Positions 60,010 through 64,000 of a stretch of 64,000 nucleotides of DNA are shown piece after piece. How positions within the stretch are numbered: the stretch's first letter is position 1; each line of letters begins with the position of its first letter. Made by a program: the position numbers and the translations under genes. The stretch is from positions 8,389,843-8,453,842 of the forward strand of contig JAEMBT020000003.1 in NCBI GenBank assembly GCA_018873245.2. Direction: 5' to 3'. The DNA comes from Archegozetes longisetosus (Eukaryota; Arthropoda; Arachnida; Sarcoptiformes; Trhypochthoniidae). The notes under the pieces are model-generated. The model was not told the DNA's origin. It worked only from the letters and a program-made list of their open reading frames with translations, and searched no databases.

Positions 60010-62089
60010 ATGGTAAGTCTTCTGTTACATTTGATAACTAAATGATATACCAGTCATTTAATTGGTTGTCAAATTTTTAATCATTAGATTGAAATTTTGA
60101 TATAAATAGTGTTGAATTAGTTATGAAATGACTTTTGTCAAAACTAATTATATTTAAACTTTGTTTCAATAGAGTTTTCTTGGGTTTCGACAAAGTGCTG
60201 ACATAGACATCATCCTTGATGGTGCAGATTCGAGGAAAATGGCGGAAATTAAAACCGAAGACGGCAAAAAAGAGAAATACTATCTCTTTTACGACGGCGA
60301 GACTGTTTCAGGAAAAGTATTGCACTTTTACTATTTGTTTATAACTTTTACGTGCCTTCAAAGTGATCTTTTCGTTTATTTATTTTACAAATTGTTTTAA
60401 TCAAAACATCTTATGGTAATTAATTTCTTCACCCATCACTCTAAAACTGGATGACAAGACATGAATTAATAGTTTTGTTTAGAGTTGAAGTATTGATAGC
60501 TTTTGAAACTGAGATTACATTCATTTATACCGATGTTCGAGATAATAAAGGGGTTGTTATTACAAAGCATTGAATATAGTAAAAATTTAGTTTATCATAG
60601 CATAACACACAACCCAAACCTTAATTGATGGAGTCAAACGAACCCATATCTTTTAGTTTTTTAATTCGACTGCTTTTAATTATAGATTGACAAACATTTG
60701 AATCAAAGTAGAATTTGTACCATATTATTTAGGGAAAGAGATATTTAATAATATCATAGATTTGTTAGTCTTTTATTCAGAATAATGAGTTGTGAATTTG
60801 AGAGCATAGTCATTTCTATTTGTATGATTGTCGATTCTTTCGGTCTCCTAAGGTTAACCAAAAAATAAATAAACATTCACTTAAATTTATTTCAATAAGC
60901 ACTCAAAGTCAAACGCAACTACTGTAATATTCTCAGTTGAGCTCACACCAGTCTCAAGAACTCAAATCAAGTATAATCTTTGAAGTTTCAAATTGCCTTC
61001 CAAGCTGTCACTTAAAACTGTGATTCATGTCAAGTCTCAAGATTTCATTTATACTCTAAAGAAGGCAAACACTTTCACTCAGTTTTATCTTACTCAGAGA
61101 TGTAATCAATATACTTATTAATCTTGAATCTTTTCCTTATTTCCAGGTGAACATCACATTAAAAAAATTAGGGACAAAGTTAGAGCATCAGGGAATCAAA
61201 GTTGAATTTGTTGGGGAAATAGAGCTCTACCAGGATAGGGGCAATCATCACGAGTTCACATCCCTCGTTAAAGACTTGGCGCGACCTTCAGATCTAATGC
61301 AAAACACGAGCTTCACATTCGAGTTCGTTAATGTCGAGAAACCTTATGAATCTTATACTGGTTCTAATGTTAGGCTTAGGTAAGTAACAAGCCTTATTTG
61401 AGTTTCTTTCAAGTTTATTCATTGTTCGACTTTCTGTTTAGATATTTTCTACGCGTGACAATAGTTCGTCGATTATCTGATATCGTTAAAGAGATGGATA
61501 TTATTGTTCACACACTTTCACATTACCCTGAGGTTAACTCTCCAATCAAAATGGAAGTCGGAATCGAAGACTGTTTACACATCGAATTTGAGTACAATAA
61601 ATCTAAGTATGAATTAGATTATCGACTCAAATCGTATCACTTTACTCATTTATTGTATTTTTACATCAAAGATATCATTTGAAAGATGTGATTGTGGGCA
61701 AAATTTATTTTCTACTTGTAAGAATTAAGATCAAACATATGGAAATCGCTATTATCAAGAGAGAAACAACAGGAATAGGACAAAACACTTTCAATGAAAA
61801 CGAGACAATCGCCAAATACGAAATAATGGACGGTGCACCTGTTCGGGGAGAATCTATACCTATTCGCTTATTTTTAGCCGGTTATGAATTAACGCCAACC
61901 ATGAAAGATATCAACAAGAAATTTTCAGTCCGCTACTATCTTAATTTGGTTCTCGTTGACGAAGAAGAGCGAAGATATTTTAAACAACAAGAAATTGTTT
62001 TATGGAGAAAAGGCGAGAGGACAAGAAGGGGACCCATTCAACAGACACAGATTCAAGAGGACCACAAAGAACACATCAACAGTAGTTGA
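60010..62089 (+). CDS. VPS26: retromer subunit VPS26
   Basis: Five exons: 60010-60012 (the ATG alone), 60173-60316, 61147-61379, 61442-61606, 61672-62089, giving 320 residues (human VPS26A 327). VPS26 is the arrestin-fold subunit of the endosomal retromer, which recycles cargo to the Golgi and plasma membrane. Family segments seen in order: SFLGFRQSADIDIILD, KKEKYYLFYDGETVSGKV, HQGIKVEFVGEIELYQDRGN, HHEFTSLVKDLARP, YTGSNVRLRYFLRVTIVRR, GIEDCLHIEFEYNKSKYHL, VGKIYFLLVRIKIKHMEIAI and GESIPIRLFLAGYELTPTM. The one-codon first exon is supported by ATG|GTAAGT and by the second exon opening exactly at Ser-Phe-Leu. Intron 4 (61607-61671) is only 65 bp. Confidence 0.95.
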
Positions 62090-62861
62090 ACCAACTTTTA
62101 AAAATACTAATCCTTTTAAATTCAATAATTGGTAGCATTCACTGCATTCCCAAGTTTGTTGATATTAATTCTAATCAAAGATTTTATCGACATTAATACT
62201 TAGTTACCATTTTATACAACAATCTTTAGGTTTCTGCTTGAATCAAAAATTCACTTTATTTGATGCTCAGCCAATCTATTCAATTATTTAACAGCACATC
62301 AAGTTTAGTTGATCTAAACAAATTTACATATTTTCAAATACAATTAAATTTTGTTTATAGCGCTTTAATGTAATTTTGATCAAAAAAATATTGTAATCTA
62401 AAAGTTTAACCAAAATTATTTGTACACAAACTTTTCTTTAGCCCTAATTCGAAAAATGGATTAAAGAATAAATTAAAGAAAATAAAAAATTTATATACAA
62501 ATATGCGAGATTTAAATATAAGCTTATAGTTAACAATATTTTGATGATAACAGTAGAACTATACTAGCAGATAATCATTTTCCTTTCAATGCAGGTTGAT
62601 TCACAAATTTCTTCAGTATAGTGAAACCTATCAAACTCGAACATGTAGTAGCTTCTAAAAAATCAATAACAATTAAGCCATGTCTTTTCAAAACCACCTA
62701 AGTACATGTCTAGGTTGGTCAGGTTTTACTGTAGAGCTGCTGCTCTAATGATTTGTCGTTGCGTTCGTTGAATTTAAATAAATCTCACTTAATGTATATC
62801 ATTAGAGATAGTCATTAATAAAATAATTTACTATAATTTAATATTGAATTAAAATGTATGA
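62090..62861. other. intergenic, convergent 3' ends of VPS26 and SPRYD3
   Basis: AT-rich, with AATAAA and ATTAAA hexamers on both strands. No gene seen. Confidence 0.5.
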
Positions 62862-64000
62862 TTAACCAGTCAGCGGATGCAAATCGACTTTTACTTTTTC
62901 AGCAGTGCTAAGCATTCCGACAGTCGGATAAAAACCCCCCTTTGGGATATATATTTCTTTCTGGCCTATAGTAACACCATTTCTAGTGAAGAAAACTTCA
63001 ACTTTACTACAACTGTGCTGATGAGCATATTTGCGGTCATGCCTTTCCATATTATACGCATGAAGAGGTGGAATCATAGCTAACGGCGGGGGCATTGGAG
63101 CCATATTTCGACGATGGCCTAAGAAAGGCGACCTGACTGGCACGAATTCAGGCTGCAATGGAATCATCCATCCCTGTTCGTCATCTTCATAATAATCGCT
63201 ATTCTCATCGCTTTCAAACGATGAATCGTTTTCAGCACCAGAATGTGACGATTGAGATAATTGATCGAATCGTTCGTCGGAAGAACTGTAGAGATTAAGA
63301 AATTCTGAGTCATCGCTACTATTGCTTCGATGAGATTTTTTATTCTGCCTCGAGTGTTGATTATGCGCCGCTACATTGTAATTACGAGGAAATATGATTC
63401 CGCAGCCCATAATATCTCCTCTATGACATCGAGGACCAAATGGATCTCCTGCTCCGCTACCAATAAATATTTTTCCGTCGTCAGCATGATATGCAATCGA
63501 GCCTTTGTTCCAACCAGGATGACTGTGACGAGGATATTCCTACACAAAGCAGTCAAATATATTTTCAATTCAAATACAATAAAACCTGTCTAACTTTGAC
63601 ATGCACTACAAGTGGTTGAAAAGTATAAAATGCCATAGAAAACATGGCTTAATTGTTGTTGACTTTCAAAAATCACTTAACCACATGTCAAATTTAGGCA
63701 AGTTTTACGGTACAATGAATATCGATTAACATGACATACTTTACGAGTTAATCCAATAGCTATATAACAATTTTCTCCCGGGTCTATAATTTCAATTTCA
63801 AAGTAATGATATTGCGTATCGAGTGGTTTTCGCGCCTGTGCCAATCCAACGTCTAATATACTCTTTCCACGGCCCGCATATTCTAAAATCTACAGACGAT
63901 AACACATTTGAAGGTTGGTATCCAGAATAAAAATATAACACTTTCAACAAACAAGCTCACATTTCCATTAAGTCTAATATCATGTAATCGCATCCAATCG
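62862..64000 (-). CDS. SPRYD3: SPRY domain-containing protein 3, 5' end beyond window
   Basis: Three exons are visible (minus order): 64000-63961 (partial), 63889-63740, 63540-62862, all joining in phase 0. They encode the later part of the SPRY/B30.2 fold: ILEYAGRGKSILDVGLAQAR, HYFEIEIIDPGENCYIAIGL, TRKEYPRHSHPGWNKGSIAY, HADDGKIFIGSGAGDPFGPR and RGDIMGCGIIFPRNY. An acidic/serine linker follows (SDDSEFLNLYSSSDERFD, ENSDYYEDDEQGW), as in vertebrate SPRYD3. The end is VEVFFTRNGVTIG and GGFYPTVGMLSTAEKVKVDL. SPRY domains bind proteins; the cellular role of SPRYD3 is poorly known. The 5' exons and start lie to the right of the window. Confidence 0.93.

Overview
The window is eukaryotic nuclear DNA: AT-rich, with GT-AG introns (many of 45-100 bp), simple-sequence tracts and scattered DNA-transposon remnants. 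The gene set is typical of animals. The compact introns and the retention of genes such as FDXACB1, CEP19 and a REJ/GPS polycystin-1-like receptor suggest a non-insect arthropod, perhaps a mite. That assignment is inference, not proven by the sequence. No prokaryotic operon, tRNA, rRNA or CRISPR array was seen. All exon joins below were worked out by hand from splice sites, reading phase and protein-family continuity.

Layout. 572-7648 (+): 11-exon secreted/membrane REJ-GPS protein of 1,509 codons. 9092-10396 (-): cysteine-rich single-pass membrane protein with a PPxY tail. Its 5' end and about 830 bp of upstream DNA are duplicated at 14263-15206. 12133-12444 and 12538-13849 (+): closely spaced intronless CEP19-like and FDXACB1-like genes, the latter with a one-base frame break. 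16690-22324 (-): six-exon BICRA/GLTSCR1 chromatin-remodelling subunit. 22325-27321: 5 kb without a recognised gene. 27322-28868 (-): CDC50/TMEM30 flippase subunit. 30364-34179 (+): UDP-N-acetylhexosamine pyrophosphorylase with a microsatellite-encoded poly-Asn insert. 35898-37058 (-): unrecognised acidic protein. 37356-38148: pogo/Tigger-like foldback element. 39570-41728 (+): acyl-CoA synthetase-like gene with a one-base frame break. 42580-42962: second foldback element. 44361-46314 (+): lysosomal/secreted beta-hexosaminidase.

46500-52200 is a transposon-rich island. It holds a Helentron-like repeat, a mariner-end fragment, an inverted-repeat element, and a decayed Mutator-like transposon (48921-51018) whose single original frame joined transposase, SWIM finger, AT-hook, Ulp1-type protease and PHD finger. 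Ordinary genes follow: 52742-54227 (+) ATMIN/ASCIZ-like zinc-finger protein with an array of TQT motifs; 57319-57913 (-) RNF11; 60010-62089 (+) retromer subunit VPS26; 62862 to the window edge (-) SPRYD3, 5'-incomplete.

The cellular genes are unrelated housekeeping functions: membrane trafficking (TMEM30, VPS26, RNF11), amino-sugar metabolism (UAP1, hexosaminidase), chromatin and transcription (BICRA, ATMIN). No operon-like pathway is evident. The most unusual content is the five-domain MULE fusion, the promoter-bearing segmental duplication and the palindromic MITE-like elements. Two conserved genes are each broken by one base at a homopolymer run, which points to assembly error at least as much as to gene decay.
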